From Roseibium sp. TrichSKD4 (GTDB lineage Bacteria > Pseudomonadota > Alphaproteobacteria > Rhizobiales > Stappiaceae): a stretch of DNA of 64,000 nucleotides. The position numbers were made by a program, and so were the translations under genes. The notes beneath the pieces are model-generated. The model was not told the origin of the DNA, searched no databases, and saw nothing but the letters and a program-made list of their open reading frames with translations. Location of the stretch: assembly GCF_000148725.1 (NCBI RefSeq), contig NZ_GL476307.1, positions 62,001 to 126,000 of the forward strand, in the 5' to 3' direction. Shown piece by piece: positions 1 to 8,578 of this stretch (its first letter is position 1; each line of letters begins with the position of its first letter).

Positions 1-349
1 TATGCCATCGACAGTAGAACGGCCTGTACCGGCCAATGTCGTGGCGCATGCGACTGAGTATCCGACCGATCGCGAAAAGCGCGAGCGGGAGAAAAGCAAA
101 CAGCATGGTAATGAGTCTTCGTCGCAGCGCACAGACGACCAGCACGACGCGGCTGTGGAGCCAAACGCTCCAGCTGTGGTCATAGACGCACATCATCTGG
201 AAGATCACCGTCTGGACGGGGTTGCAGCTTATCGAGCTGCGGCAAAATCTGTTCTGGTTCCTGGGTATCAGCCCGGTGAACGTCATCCCCTGTTCCCGAA
301 GCCGGACAGACAGGCGGCGGATACCGTTCGTCATGCTTATGAGGACCAT
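1..349 (-). CDS. Partial unidentified ORF running off the left edge
   Basis: An open frame on the minus strand runs from an ATG at 349 (or a GTG at 370) past base 1 without a stop. Most codons end in G or C, as expected for coding DNA here, and the complementary plus frame has the charged, low-complexity look of a shadow. The visible product is basic and has a hydrophobic stretch near residues 87-103 (LITMLFAFLPLALFAIG). I do not recognise the family. It is divergent from the bicarbonate operon. The 3' end lies outside the window, so its length is unknown. Confidence 0.3.
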   Translation of the reverse strand, partial: MVLISMTNGIRRLSVRLREQGMTFTGLIPRNQNRFCRSSISCNPVQTVIFQMMCVYDHSWSVWLHSRVVLVVCALRRRLITMLFAFLPLALFAIGRILSRMRHDIGRYRPFYCRWH

Positions 350-571
350 GGCGACATTGATGATCCACACGCCGTCAATCTTGCGACCTGACACTTTCGG
401 CAATTGACGGCTTAGAACACTGCGACGAAAAAGCCCCTAAAACGCCTGACTGCATCTTGCAGGCGGGCAACCGTACATTTATACGGTGTAACACGTATAT
501 CTTGAGCGCGCGCTGGGCCGTTGTTGCGGTTCGGTTGTGCGCTTTTGCTGCATCTGGAAGGGGCGAACGTC

Positions 572-1561
572 ATGCTCGACACCGTTATCGGCCTTGCTGC
601 CGACAACTTGCTGTCGCCAATCATCCTGTTCTTCGTGCTTGGGCTTTTGGCATCGTTTTTGCGATCAGATCTCTCTATCCCCGAGGCGGTGGCCAAGGGC
701 ATGTCGATCTACCTTTTGTTTGCGATCGGTTACAAAGGCGGGGTCAGCGTCAGCGATCACGGAATTGACCAAACCCTTCTATCAACACTTGTGATGGGCA
801 TTGTGCTGTCCTTCGCCCTGCCTCTGATTGCCTTTGGCTTGTTGCAAGTGATGACGAAACTCAGCCGAACCGATGCAGCAGCTGTGGCCGGTCACTATGG
901 CTCCATATCCATCGTGACATTTGTTGCGGCGACCTCCGTCTTGCAAAGTCAGGGTATTGCGAGCGAAGGCTATATGGTGGCGATTGCTGCGGCTATGGAA
1001 GCGCCCGCGATCCTGTCAGCGCTTTGGCTGGTGTCGCGCGGGTCCAAGCCGTCTGCGGAGGAAACGGAGGAGCGCGAAGGTCTGCTGCGGGAAATCCTGC
1101 TCAACGGCTCCATCGTGATGTTGGTCGGCTCGTTCCTGATCGGGTTTATCACCGGCAAGGATGGGCTTGCGGAAATCGAGAGCTTTATCGTCTCGCCATT
1201 CAAGGGCGTCTTGTGTCTGTTCTTGCTGGATATGGGGCTGGTCGCTGGTCGGGGCCTGCGCTCTAGCCGGGGTGTTTTGACCGTTGGGCTGATTTCTTTC
1301 GGTGTCTTGATGCCGGTTGTTGGCAGTTTGCTGGGCCTTTTGGCGTCCATGCTTGTCGGTCTGTCGCTTGGCGGAACGGTGCTGATGATGACCCTTTCTG
1401 CCTCCGCCTCTTATATTGCGGTGCCTGCTGCCATGCGTGTGGCCTTGCCGGAAGCCAATCCTTCCGTATATCTAACCATGTCGCTGGGTGTTACGTTCCC
1501 CTTCAACCTCACGCTTGGCATTCCGCTTTATTTGACGCTCGCAACGCTCATCGGGAACTGA
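572..1561 (+). CDS. sbtA: SbtA-type sodium-dependent bicarbonate permease
   Basis: About 329 residues, almost entirely hydrophobic, with roughly ten membrane segments in two halves split by a charged loop near residues 155-175, the architecture of the SbtA (DUF897) family. These proteins import bicarbonate with sodium across the inner membrane. The ATG at 572 is preferred over the in-frame start at 521 because GGAAGGGG lies about 8 bases before it and the protein then starts directly with the first helix. A PII-like gene follows 4 bases after the stop and a beta-carbonic anhydrase lies just beyond, which strongly supports a bicarbonate role. Substrate is inferred from family and context. Confidence 0.85.
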   Translation: MLDTVIGLAADNLLSPIILFFVLGLLASFLRSDLSIPEAVAKGMSIYLLFAIGYKGGVSVSDHGIDQTLLSTLVMGIVLSFALPLIAFGLLQVMTKLSRTDAAAVAGHYGSISIVTFVAATSVLQSQGIASEGYMVAIAAAMEAPAILSALWLVSRGSKPSAEETEEREGLLREILLNGSIVMLVGSFLIGFITGKDGLAEIESFIVSPFKGVLCLFLLDMGLVAGRGLRSSRGVLTVGLISFGVLMPVVGSLLGLLASMLVGLSLGGTVLMMTLSASASYIAVPAAMRVALPEANPSVYLTMSLGVTFPFNLTLGIPLYLTLATLIGN

Positions 1562-1565
1562 TCTC

Positions 1566-1877
1566 ATGGAAACGAACAAGGCAAAACGGGTTGAGATCAT
1601 CATTGAAGCCCCGATGGAGGAACGCCTGACCGGCGCGCTGGAAAACGCCGGTGTGACCGGGTTCACCGTTCTGCCGGTTCTGGGCGGCAGCGGGCGCTCC
1701 GGGCGCTGGAGCCGCGAAGGACAGGTGTCGCGCGCGGGCGGCATGGTCGCCGTGATTTGCATCATTCGCGAAGAGCGCCTGGATGATCTACTGGAAGCAG
1801 CATTCAAAGTCGTGAAGCGCCATATCGGTGTGGTAAGTGTGTCTGACTGCGAAGTGCTGCGCGCCGAGCGCTTCTGA
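1566..1877 (+). CDS. SbtB-like PII signalling protein
   Basis: A 103-residue protein with the ferredoxin-like PII fold pattern: an initial strand (RVEIIIEAP), a helix, a glycine-rich T-loop region (LGGSGRSGRW) and a second beta-alpha-beta unit ending in a hydrophobic C-terminal strand. SbtB proteins bind adenine nucleotides and control the SbtA channel; the immediate 4-base spacing after the SbtA gene fits that job. It lacks the classical GlnB signature around the uridylylated tyrosine. Nucleotide preference cannot be read from the sequence. Confidence 0.8.
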   Translation: METNKAKRVEIIIEAPMEERLTGALENAGVTGFTVLPVLGGSGRSGRWSREGQVSRAGGMVAVICIIREERLDDLLEAAFKVVKRHIGVVSVSDCEVLRAERF

Positions 1878-1979
1878 AGAATTCCGCAAAGTAAGTAGTC
1901 TCCCTTATCTATGCGTTGATCTAGCCGGCCCGGTATACTGCCTTGGTATTTTCGACACCTAGGACAGGCGGACATCGGC

Positions 1980-2639
1980 TTGAGTTTCCCGCACGCATTG
2001 CTTTCCGGCTATGGCCGGTATATGGCGAAAGGCTATGTTCGCCACAAGGAAACCCACGAGCATCTGGCTGTTTACGGGCAGACGCCAGAGGTCATGGTGA
2101 TTTCCTGCTGCGACAGCCGGGTAACTCCGGAAGGCATTTTTAATGTTGGACCGGGAGAACTGTTTGTATTTCGAAATGTCGCCAATCTGGTTCCGCCTTG
2201 TGAGACAGATTCTGGCCATCACGGTACCAGCGCCGCAATTGAATATGCGGTGACTGCGCTCAAGGTGAAGCATATTGTGGTTATGGGCCATGCCAAATGC
2301 GGCGGCATTCAGGCCTTCCGCGAAAATGCCGGCACTTCAAATCTTGAAGGGGCCTTCATCGGTCGCTGGATCAAGCTGCTGGAACCAGCAGCGATCTCAC
2401 TGGCCTGTATGCCGGTGGACAAGATTGATGACCCGCAATTGGCCATGGAATATGCCGGGGTGCGGCAGTCCCTCGTCAATTTGGGAACATTCCCGTTTGT
2501 GGAAGAGGCGATCCAGAACGGCTCCTTAAGCCTTCATGGTGCATGGTTTGATATCGGGTCGGGCGAGCTTCGGGTGATGGACCCCGATACGGAACGCTTT
2601 GCACCGGCAGAGCCAGCGTCTATTCAGGCAGCGGAATAA
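1980..2639 (+). CDS. Beta-class carbonic anhydrase
   Basis: A 219-residue cytoplasmic zinc enzyme interconverting CO2 and bicarbonate. The zinc and catalytic residues are present: Cys, Asp and Arg in CCDSRV near residue 41, and His and Cys in the GHAKCGG motif near residue 103. The predicted start is a TTG, because no ATG occurs before the conserved N-terminal segment; an AGGACAGG stretch lies at 1961. About 100 bases separate it from the PII-like gene, so it may share the SbtA transcript or have its own promoter. Together the three genes form a bicarbonate uptake and equilibration module. Confidence 0.93.
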   Translation: MSFPHALLSGYGRYMAKGYVRHKETHEHLAVYGQTPEVMVISCCDSRVTPEGIFNVGPGELFVFRNVANLVPPCETDSGHHGTSAAIEYAVTALKVKHIVVMGHAKCGGIQAFRENAGTSNLEGAFIGRWIKLLEPAAISLACMPVDKIDDPQLAMEYAGVRQSLVNLGTFPFVEEAIQNGSLSLHGAWFDIGSGELRVMDPDTERFAPAEPASIQAAE

Positions 2640-2663
2640 ACCAGCTCAACACGTGAGAATCCG

Positions 2664-3155
2664 ATGTCACCTGACCTTTATCAGCGCCTGGCTGGCTACA
2701 ATCTCTGGATGACCGAAAAGGCTTATGTAGCCGCAGATAAAATGAGTGACGCCGAGCGTAAACAGGACCGCGGCGCGTTTTTCAAATCCGTTCATTCCAC
2801 CTTGAACCATATCCTGTTTGCGGACCGCGCATGGATGCGGCGCTTTACGGGTACGCCTTATGAGATCAAGGGCATGGGCGTTGATCTCTTTGAAGATTAT
2901 GAAGAACTGAAAGCTGCCCATCTGGGCATGTGTCAGGATATTATTGCTTTCACCGATGACCTGACATCGGAGTGGCTGGTGGCAGATTTGACCTGGACGA
3001 GCGTAGCTGGGAACCGGACCAATACGCGGCCACAATGGGTACTGTTGACACACCTCTTCAATCATCAAACACACCATCGCGGCCAATTGTCCACGCTGCT
3101 CAATCAGGCAGAGATCGACATTGGCGTGACAGATTTGCCGTGGATGCCGGACTGA
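2664..3155 (+). CDS. DinB family protein
   Basis: A 163-residue four-helix-bundle protein. The DinB/YfiT metal triad is visible as a His in the HSTLNHILFADR helix (near residue 45-50) and two His in the HLFNHQTHHRGQ helix near residue 135. Family members are often metal-dependent thiol transferases or proteins of unknown role; no substrate can be assigned here. It starts 24 bases after the carbonic anhydrase stop and may be co-transcribed with it, though a functional link is not evident. Confidence 0.85.
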   Translation: MSPDLYQRLAGYNLWMTEKAYVAADKMSDAERKQDRGAFFKSVHSTLNHILFADRAWMRRFTGTPYEIKGMGVDLFEDYEELKAAHLGMCQDIIAFTDDLTSEWLVADLTWTSVAGNRTNTRPQWVLLTHLFNHQTHHRGQLSTLLNQAEIDIGVTDLPWMPD

Positions 3156-3260
3156 GCTTTTTGACTTCAAGCTGCTGGATTTCCTGAACTACTCAGCCTA
3201 TGAAGGGGCAACTTCCCTTCCTGCAGTCCTGGCGCCGGTGGACTTTTCGCACTACCGCGT

Positions 3261-4076
3261 TTGGGCGTTAAACGGTTCCGCATTTTGTCTGAAGCTGACC
3301 TTGCAACCCATGTGTTGCTGTTTCTGTTTGTCGTGGCGTTTGTCGCCGGGTTTGTCGATGCGATTGCAGGTGGCGGCGGACTGATTGCCATTCCTGCGCT
3401 GCTAATGACGGGGTTGCCGCCCTTGGAGGTGCTTGGAACGTCCAAGCTGCAAGCGCTGTTCGGGTCCGGATCAGCGACAATTGCCTATGCGCGGCAAGGA
3501 CATGTGGATTTGCGCAAGATCTTCCCCATGGCCGTCATATCTTTTTGTGGGGCTGTCCTTGGGGCAATGGTCGCGACGATCCTGCCGATTGACGTGCTGC
3601 GGGCCGGATTGCCGGTGATCCTGATCGCAATTGCGATCTATTTCGCCGTCAAGCCGGATATTGGCGTTGTTGAGCGTCACCCGCGGCTGTCGCTGTTTGT
3701 CTTTGGCCTGACGATTGTGCCGTTGATCGGCTTTTATGATGGGCTCTTTGGGCCGGGAACCGGTTCGTTTTTCATGTTTGCCTTTGTCAGTCTGGCCGGG
3801 TTCGGCATCTTGAAGGCAACCGCACACACGAAAGTTCTGAACTTTGCGTCCAACCTCGGTGGATTTGCCGTCTTCTTTGTTGGCGGTGCCGTGATCTGGA
3901 AAGTCGGTCTCCTGATGGCGCTCGGCCAGACAATCGGCGCACAACTTGGATCGCGCCTTGCCATGAAAAACGGCTCGAAAATCATCCGCCCCATGCTAGT
4001 CCTGTCCTGCATTGCCATGGCAACCAAGCTCATCCTAGAAGCCGATTTTCCGATAAGGGTGTGGTTGGGTTTCTGA
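3261..4076 (+). CDS. TSUP family (TauE/SafE-like) membrane transporter
   Basis: About 271 residues with eight or so membrane helices and the duplicated TSUP motif: AGFVDAIAGGGGLIAIPALL near residues 28-47 and GFYDGLFGPGTGSF near residue 155. The family (also called DUF81) exports sulfite, sulfonates or other small organic anions; the substrate here is unknown. The start is uncertain: TTG codons at 3261 and 3285 both precede the first helix and neither has a strong ribosome site. The gene stands alone between the DinB gene and an AT-rich region. Confidence 0.85.
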   Translation: MGVKRFRILSEADLATHVLLFLFVVAFVAGFVDAIAGGGGLIAIPALLMTGLPPLEVLGTSKLQALFGSGSATIAYARQGHVDLRKIFPMAVISFCGAVLGAMVATILPIDVLRAGLPVILIAIAIYFAVKPDIGVVERHPRLSLFVFGLTIVPLIGFYDGLFGPGTGSFFMFAFVSLAGFGILKATAHTKVLNFASNLGGFAVFFVGGAVIWKVGLLMALGQTIGAQLGSRLAMKNGSKIIRPMLVLSCIAMATKLILEADFPIRVWLGF

Positions 4077-4120
4077 GGTCCGCACCATGTGCGCTTCGAC
4101 AGAATTCTTAGTCTATTCCT

Positions 4121-4654
4121 TCACTCATTTTTTGTACTGCCAACATCGCTGCATTTTAATATAAGCAAAAAGAAAATGGCCATATTTATGAATGGTATAG
4201 TAAAAATTGGGATTATCAGCGTTCCGAAAATTTCAGCTCGATATAGAGAATTATACTTTCCATGTGGAGATGGGGTGCCGCCGACATAGCTTACAAAGAA
4301 ATACAATGCTGCTAGAGCTATTATCAGGTACGTGATCGCGTTGAACCTGATTTTGAGTGGTGACTTGAGATATAGTCGTGTACTCAGTCCAATAACTACT
4401 GCTGCGATTACATAATCTTTTATCAGTGCAACTCCGGCTGTATTGTAGAATGCGATATTTCCGTTCTTTATGATGAGTTCCTTTCCTTTTGTAATTTTTG
4501 GGAAAAACCATTTTTCAACGTCAGGCATCTCCTATGGGAATGCGTTGAAGAAAATTGAAAGCAAGAAAAGTGCGATCGCCGAGCAAATCAGTGCGAAAAA
4601 GCAGACCTTGAGAATTTTTCCAAACAGTTCCAGCTTCTCAACTTCTAAATCCAT
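4121..4654 (-). pseudogene. Small membrane protein gene split by an in-frame amber stop
   Basis: Reading from an ATG at 4654 (AAGGTG 8 bases upstream) gives a 40-residue piece with one membrane helix (CFFALICSAIALFLLSIFF), then TAG at 4534-4532. The same frame continues without further stops to 4121, encoding a periplasmic-looking stretch and three more hydrophobic segments. The continuity suggests one four-helix protein of about 177 residues broken by a CAG-to-TAG type change. Alternatively the downstream part restarts at the ATG at 4528, which has AGGAG directly against it, a poor spacing. The region is clearly more AT-rich than its neighbours, which hints at acquisition by transfer. No family recognised. 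Confidence 0.6.
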
Positions 4655-4699
4655 AAATTTGCACCTTTACAGCAGAGTTATGCATTTTGGTTGAGCTTA

Positions 4700-5593
4700 C
4701 TACGTAAACAACATCGCGCAGCCGATGACGACAAGGGCAGCACCTGCCCAAGCGCCAAGCGCGGGCATTTCGCCGGTGCGCCACCAGATGAGCGGGAGCA
4801 GGATGGCGGGTGTTGTTGCCGAGAGGGTTGCGATGATGCCGACTTCGCCGCCAGACAGAGCGTAGAGGATCAACGTCATTCCAAGGCCCATGCCAAGCAT
4901 GCCGGAAAAGCCCACGAGAGCTGCCAGTTTCAAGGTAACGGGGCCGAGCGGTTTGAACCGCTGATAGGGCAGGGCCATCATCAGGGACAGGCAAAGGGCG
5001 GCGACACCAACGCGGATGGTGGACGCGGCAACCGGGTCAACACTGCCGGTTTCCATCACCGGGCGGGCAATCAGCGAGCCGACGGATTGGGAAAGGGCTG
5101 CAATCACGCCAAGTGAAATGCCGATCCAGAGCGGGCCTCGAATGTCTTCCCATTGATGCAATTGGGATTTCCGCTTGCCGAAGCGAATGGCCAGCAATAC
5201 GCCCAAAAAGGTGAGGGCGATGCCCGAAATCTGTGTCAGATTGAGTGCTTCGCCGAGGAACAGAAAACCCAAAATGGCGGACATTGGGGCGTTCAGCGAA
5301 AACACCATTGCGGTGCGCCGCGGTCCCAAGCGGTTGAGCGTCAAAAAGAGGGCTGTGTCGCCCATATAGATGCCGATCAAACCGGAGAGCATGAGGGGCC
5401 CAACGGTCGCTACGGGAATGGAGCTCCACCCGGTTGTCAGGCCGACATAGGCGGACAGCATGATGAAGACCAACACCATGCGCAAGCGGTTGAACGCAAT
5501 TGCGCCCAGAGCCTGTGACGGTCCGGCTGAAATCATGCCGGTCAACGCCCAGCAGGTCGCAGCCGCAAGGGCTGCAAGTTCAAATGCGAACAT
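4700..5593 (-). CDS. EamA/DMT family transporter
   Basis: 297 residues with ten predicted membrane helices arranged as two EamA repeats (about 5-135 and 150-290), typical of the drug/metabolite transporter superfamily. The ATG at 5593 has GGGAGGAG about 10 bases upstream. It begins 26 bases after the TenA-like gene on the same strand, so the pair is probably one transcript and the transporter may move a thiamine-related or amine compound; that substrate idea is inference only. Confidence 0.85.
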   Translation of the reverse strand: MFAFELAALAAATCWALTGMISAGPSQALGAIAFNRLRMVLVFIMLSAYVGLTTGWSSIPVATVGPLMLSGLIGIYMGDTALFLTLNRLGPRRTAMVFSLNAPMSAILGFLFLGEALNLTQISGIALTFLGVLLAIRFGKRKSQLHQWEDIRGPLWIGISLGVIAALSQSVGSLIARPVMETGSVDPVAASTIRVGVAALCLSLMMALPYQRFKPLGPVTLKLAALVGFSGMLGMGLGMTLILYALSGGEVGIIATLSATTPAILLPLIWWRTGEMPALGAWAGAALVVIGCAMLFT

Positions 5594-5619
5594 TGTGACC
5601 GGTACTCCTCCCGGAACAA

Positions 5620-6330
5620 TCAGCTCTGGTTTGGTCCCTTCCAGGCATCATCAAAGAAGGCAACTTCAAGCTCGCACATGCGATTGAAGGTTCGCGCCAC
5701 CTTGTCTTGGCTCTTTGCATCCAGCGCCTCGCCAACCTGATCCATCTCCTCCCGGATCCAGTTGACGAACCCGCTGAAGCCGGGGCCTGCATGAAGGTCA
5801 ATCCATTCGCTGAGGTAAAATCGTGTTGGCCGAGGTTTCAGGGCTTCCCGTTCACCCCAACTCAAGTAGCACCATTCGGCGCATAAAAGACAAGCTAATC
5901 CTTCAGCATAAGTGTTTTGCGCTGAAGCGAGCATCAGGCCGGCAAAGGCTTGGGTGGTCTCGGTTTGCGCCGCGTTTTGGTAAGTTTCGCGCGGAACCCC
6001 GAGCGCTTCAAACGAGCGCAGGAAATAGTCGTTTTCTTCTGATGTCAGCAGGGCAAGAAAGGCGCTCAGGCGCGATTTGGCTGCCATGGTTGGCGCCATG
6101 GCAATAAGGTAGCCAAGCACCGAGGCAAGGTCGGTGATGAACACGTAGTCCTGCACCAGATAGCGGGCATAGGCCTCCTCCGCCATGGTGTCATCCCCGA
6201 TGGCAACCGTGAAGGGGTGTGTGCAGGCAGCCGTCCAATACGGCTCTCCGCTCGCTGCCAGCCAGTCGGTAAAGCGGGCGTTCGAGTTTTCAGATTGATA
6301 AGCGGAATAGGAAAAGGGTGCGTCGGCCAA
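5620..6330 (-). CDS. TenA-family protein (thiaminase II-like)
   Basis: 236 residues, all-helical TenA/THI-4/PqqC fold. The likely catalytic Cys sits in LLCAEWCYLSWG near residue 147 and the conserved C-terminal Glu in CELEVAFFDDAW near residue 220. TenA proteins hydrolyse thiamine or aminopyrimidine degradation products so that the pyrimidine can be salvaged. The start is a TTG at 6330 with GGAGCG upstream. No thiamine riboswitch was seen upstream on this strand. It heads a likely two-gene operon with an EamA transporter. Confidence 0.82.
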   Translation of the reverse strand: MADAPFSYSAYQSENSNARFTDWLAASGEPYWTAACTHPFTVAIGDDTMAEEAYARYLVQDYVFITDLASVLGYLIAMAPTMAAKSRLSAFLALLTSEENDYFLRSFEALGVPRETYQNAAQTETTQAFAGLMLASAQNTYAEGLACLLCAEWCYLSWGEREALKPRPTRFYLSEWIDLHAGPGFSGFVNWIREEMDQVGEALDAKSQDKVARTFNRMCELEVAFFDDAWKGPNQS

Positions 6331-6377
6331 GTTGCGCTCCGGTCAATAGAATTTTGGAAAAGGCAAAGGGGGAGGGA

Positions 6378-6409
6378 CAGGCACGCGCGAAATTGAATGC
6401 GCGTGCCTG
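6378..6409 (-). terminator. Hairpin downstream of asd
   Basis: A perfect 11-base-pair stem (arms CAGGCACGCGC and GCGCGTGCCTG, 10-base loop) begins 14 bases after the asd stop on the minus strand. It lacks a good T-run, so it may be a weak intrinsic terminator or a 3' stabilising structure. Confidence 0.6.
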
Positions 6410-6422
6410 AGAACAGTTGGGT

Positions 6423-7457
6423 TTAGGCAGCCTGTGCTTTCGGCTTGATCAGGCCGCGGTTGACCAGAACTTCTGCGATCTGAACCGTGTTGAGCGCAGC
6501 GCCTTTGCGCAGGTTGTCAGACACAACCCACATGTTGAGGCCGTTCTCAATGGTCGCATCTTCCCGGATACGGGAGATGTAGGTCGCGTCTTCGCCAGCG
6601 CTTTCGTACGGCGTGATATAGCCACCATCTTCCTGCTTGTCGATGACAAGACAACCCGGGGCTTCGCGCAGGATGTTCCGTGCCTCATCCGGTGAAAGCG
6701 GGTTTTCAAACTCAATGTTGACGCTCTCGGAGTGCCCGATGAAGACCGGCACACGCACGGCGGTGCAAGTGACCTTGATCTTCGGGTCCAGCATCTTCTT
6801 GGTTTCCGCCAGAACCTTCCACTCTTCCTTCGTGTAGCCGTCTTCCATGAAGCTGTCGATGTGCGGAATGACATTGAAGGCAATGCGCTTGGTGAACTTG
6901 TTCGGCTCGATCGGGTCGTTCACGAACACGCCGCGGGTCTGGTTGAACAGCTCTTCCATTGCCTCCTTGCCGCCGCCGGAAACGGACTGGTAGGTGGACA
7001 CGACGATGCGCTTGATTTTGGCTGCTTCATGCAGCGGCTTCAAGGCAACCACGAGCTGCGCGGTGGAGCAGTTCGGGTTCGCGATGATGTTCTTCTTGGA
7101 AAAGCCAACGATATCATCTGCATTCACTTCCGGAACGATCAGCGGTACATCCGCATCATAGCGCCATGCAGACGAGTTATCGATGACAACGCAGCCCTTG
7201 GCACCAATGCGCGGCGACCACTCCTTGGAGATGGTGCCACCTGCGGACATCAGGCAGATGTCTGTGTCGGAGAAGTCGTAGTTCTCCATGGCCTTAACGG
7301 TTAGGGTCTTGTCGCCAAAGGAAACTTCGGTTCCTTGTGAGCGGCGGGAGGCCAGCGCCACGACTTCGTCTGCCGGAAAGCCGCGCTCTGCGAGAATGTC
7401 GAGCATTTCACGTCCGACATTTCCGGTCGCCCCGGCGATTGCAATGTTGTAACCCAT
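6423..7457 (-). CDS. asd: Aspartate-semialdehyde dehydrogenase
   Basis: 344 residues. Reduces aspartyl phosphate to aspartate semialdehyde with NADPH, the branch point to lysine, methionine and threonine and to diaminopimelate for the cell wall. The NADP-binding GATGNVG motif is near residue 9, the catalytic Cys lies in NPNCSTAQ near residue 130, and the substrate-binding His in GHSES near residue 250. The ATG at 7457 is chosen because GAGGAT lies upstream and the Rossmann strand begins at once; an in-frame start at 7529 would add an unconserved tail. Usual length for the family. Confidence 0.96.
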   Translation of the reverse strand: MGYNIAIAGATGNVGREMLDILAERGFPADEVVALASRRSQGTEVSFGDKTLTVKAMENYDFSDTDICLMSAGGTISKEWSPRIGAKGCVVIDNSSAWRYDADVPLIVPEVNADDIVGFSKKNIIANPNCSTAQLVVALKPLHEAAKIKRIVVSTYQSVSGGGKEAMEELFNQTRGVFVNDPIEPNKFTKRIAFNVIPHIDSFMEDGYTKEEWKVLAETKKMLDPKIKVTCTAVRVPVFIGHSESVNIEFENPLSPDEARNILREAPGCLVIDKQEDGGYITPYESAGEDATYISRIREDATIENGLNMWVVSDNLRKGAALNTVQIAEVLVNRGLIKPKAQAA

Positions 7458-7565
7458 TAAATCAGATCCTCGTCCGTCTCCCCGCTCCACCCGCTGCTGA
7501 CTTGATTTCGCAGCCGGGCCTTTCGGCACCCCCCATCCCCGGGGAGTGCGGGACGAGCGGTACCG

Positions 7566-7715
7566 TCAAGCGGTGGTCTTGGTCGTTTTTGTGAAGTGTT
7601 TGGTTGTTGCGGTCGTGCGCGCACGGGTGGTCACCGGCGCAAAGGTTGCGCTGCGGATGGCCATCTTCATGGCGTTCAGAATGTCGGCACCAAGCCGGTT
7701 CATGTCAGATCGCAT
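7566..7715 (-). CDS. Possible small basic, Thr-rich protein
   Basis: A 49-codon ORF in the 358-base gap between the racemase-like gene and asd. From the ATG at 7715 (preceded by GAAGA) the product has an amphipathic start (NRLGADILNAMKMAI) and a Thr/Lys-rich tail with repeated TTK/TKTT units. Nothing was recognised and no other evidence of expression is visible, but it is the only plausible gene in this gap. It could equally be chance. Confidence 0.3.
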   Translation of the reverse strand: MRSDMNRLGADILNAMKMAIRSATFAPVTTRARTTATTKHFTKTTKTTA

Positions 7716-7815
7716 TCTTCAAAACTGTAAGACGGCGTCTTTTTGCCCGGAAATGGCGTGAAGTCAACCTGCAAAGCGTGGCTTGGGAATTGAGCTTTCG
7801 TCGCGGTGGGGTGAA

Positions 7816-8559
7816 CTATCGTTCAAATAGCCGTCCGGGCCCTTGGGCCTTTGTGGGCAATCCGGCCAGCGTGAGCATGTGCCAAGCAAGCGCGAGATTT
7901 GAACTCAGGACCGGTTTGCCGAGTTTTTGTTCGCATGCCTCAACAATAGGAAAGGTTCGCAGGTTTGTGCATGAGGCAAAGATCGCGTCGACGGTTTCGT
8001 CTTGTCCCAACTCGCAGATCGCGGCTTCCGTGGACGAGAGAGAAATGCGGGCCACGGTGGTTTCGCTGGATTGGCCGAACGACCCTGAAATTGCAACGGA
8101 GATACCGTGTTCTTCCAGAAGGGCACGCACGGCGTTGGAGACTTCCGCAATATACGGGGTGACCAGTCCGAGGCGTTTAATGTCCAGGGCTTTGCATGCG
8201 GCGATTACGGCATCAGCAGGGTTGGTCACCTTTGCGTCTGGGTGAACCGCTCGCACACATCTGGAGACTTCACTCGACCCGATGACCGTGGCTCCGGATG
8301 TGCAGGCAAAACCGACAACATCCAGAGGGTGATAGGCTGGCAGCAAGCTTGCAACATCGGTTATGCGTGATTTCATTTCACTGAGTGTTTCAGAAGTGAT
8401 TTCCGGCGGGCTTTCGATCCGTGTGTGAAAGACAGCCACTCCGTCTGAGCGCAGCGCGGGAGATACTTCTGCTTCCAGCGTTTCATCTGCTTTGAGAACA
8501 ATCAGGCCAAGGGCAGCTTTTTGCGCCGTGCCTTCGTCACAGGTAAATGCCAGGTTCAT
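7816..8559 (-). CDS. Asp/Glu racemase superfamily protein (maleate isomerase/EutA-like)
   Basis: 247 residues with the two-cysteine active site of the Asp/Glu/hydantoin racemase superfamily: Cys in GFACTSGATV near residue 85 and Cys in FASCTNLRTF near residue 195. Closest by pattern to maleate cis-trans isomerase, arylmalonate decarboxylase and ectoine-utilisation EutA proteins. AAAGGC precedes the ATG, and the gene starts 19 bases after the M24-hydrolase stop. It is the third gene of a set with a PLP ammonia-lyase-like protein and an M24 hydrolase, so it probably works on a product of those enzymes. The exact reaction is unknown. Confidence 0.8.
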   Translation of the reverse strand: MNLAFTCDEGTAQKAALGLIVLKADETLEAEVSPALRSDGVAVFHTRIESPPEITSETLSEMKSRITDVASLLPAYHPLDVVGFACTSGATVIGSSEVSRCVRAVHPDAKVTNPADAVIAACKALDIKRLGLVTPYIAEVSNAVRALLEEHGISVAISGSFGQSSETTVARISLSSTEAAICELGQDETVDAIFASCTNLRTFPIVEACEQKLGKPVLSSNLALAWHMLTLAGLPTKAQGPGRLFER

Positions 8560-8578
8560 GCTGCTGCCTTTCGTCTTG

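Noticed and set aside
2-391. Plus-strand ORF of 129 codons at the left edge
   Set aside because: Rich in His/Asp/Arg and codon-aligned with a minus-strand frame that has better third-base composition; the minus frame was kept instead.
4532-4534. Pyrrolysine or other recoding at the amber codon
   Set aside because: No recoding machinery or methylamine methyltransferase context in the window; a nonsense mutation is simpler.
6406-6411. CTGAGA, the core motif of thiamine riboswitches, near the TenA gene
   Set aside because: It is on the plus strand inside the arm and flank of the asd hairpin, while TenA is on the minus strand; no other riboswitch elements are present.
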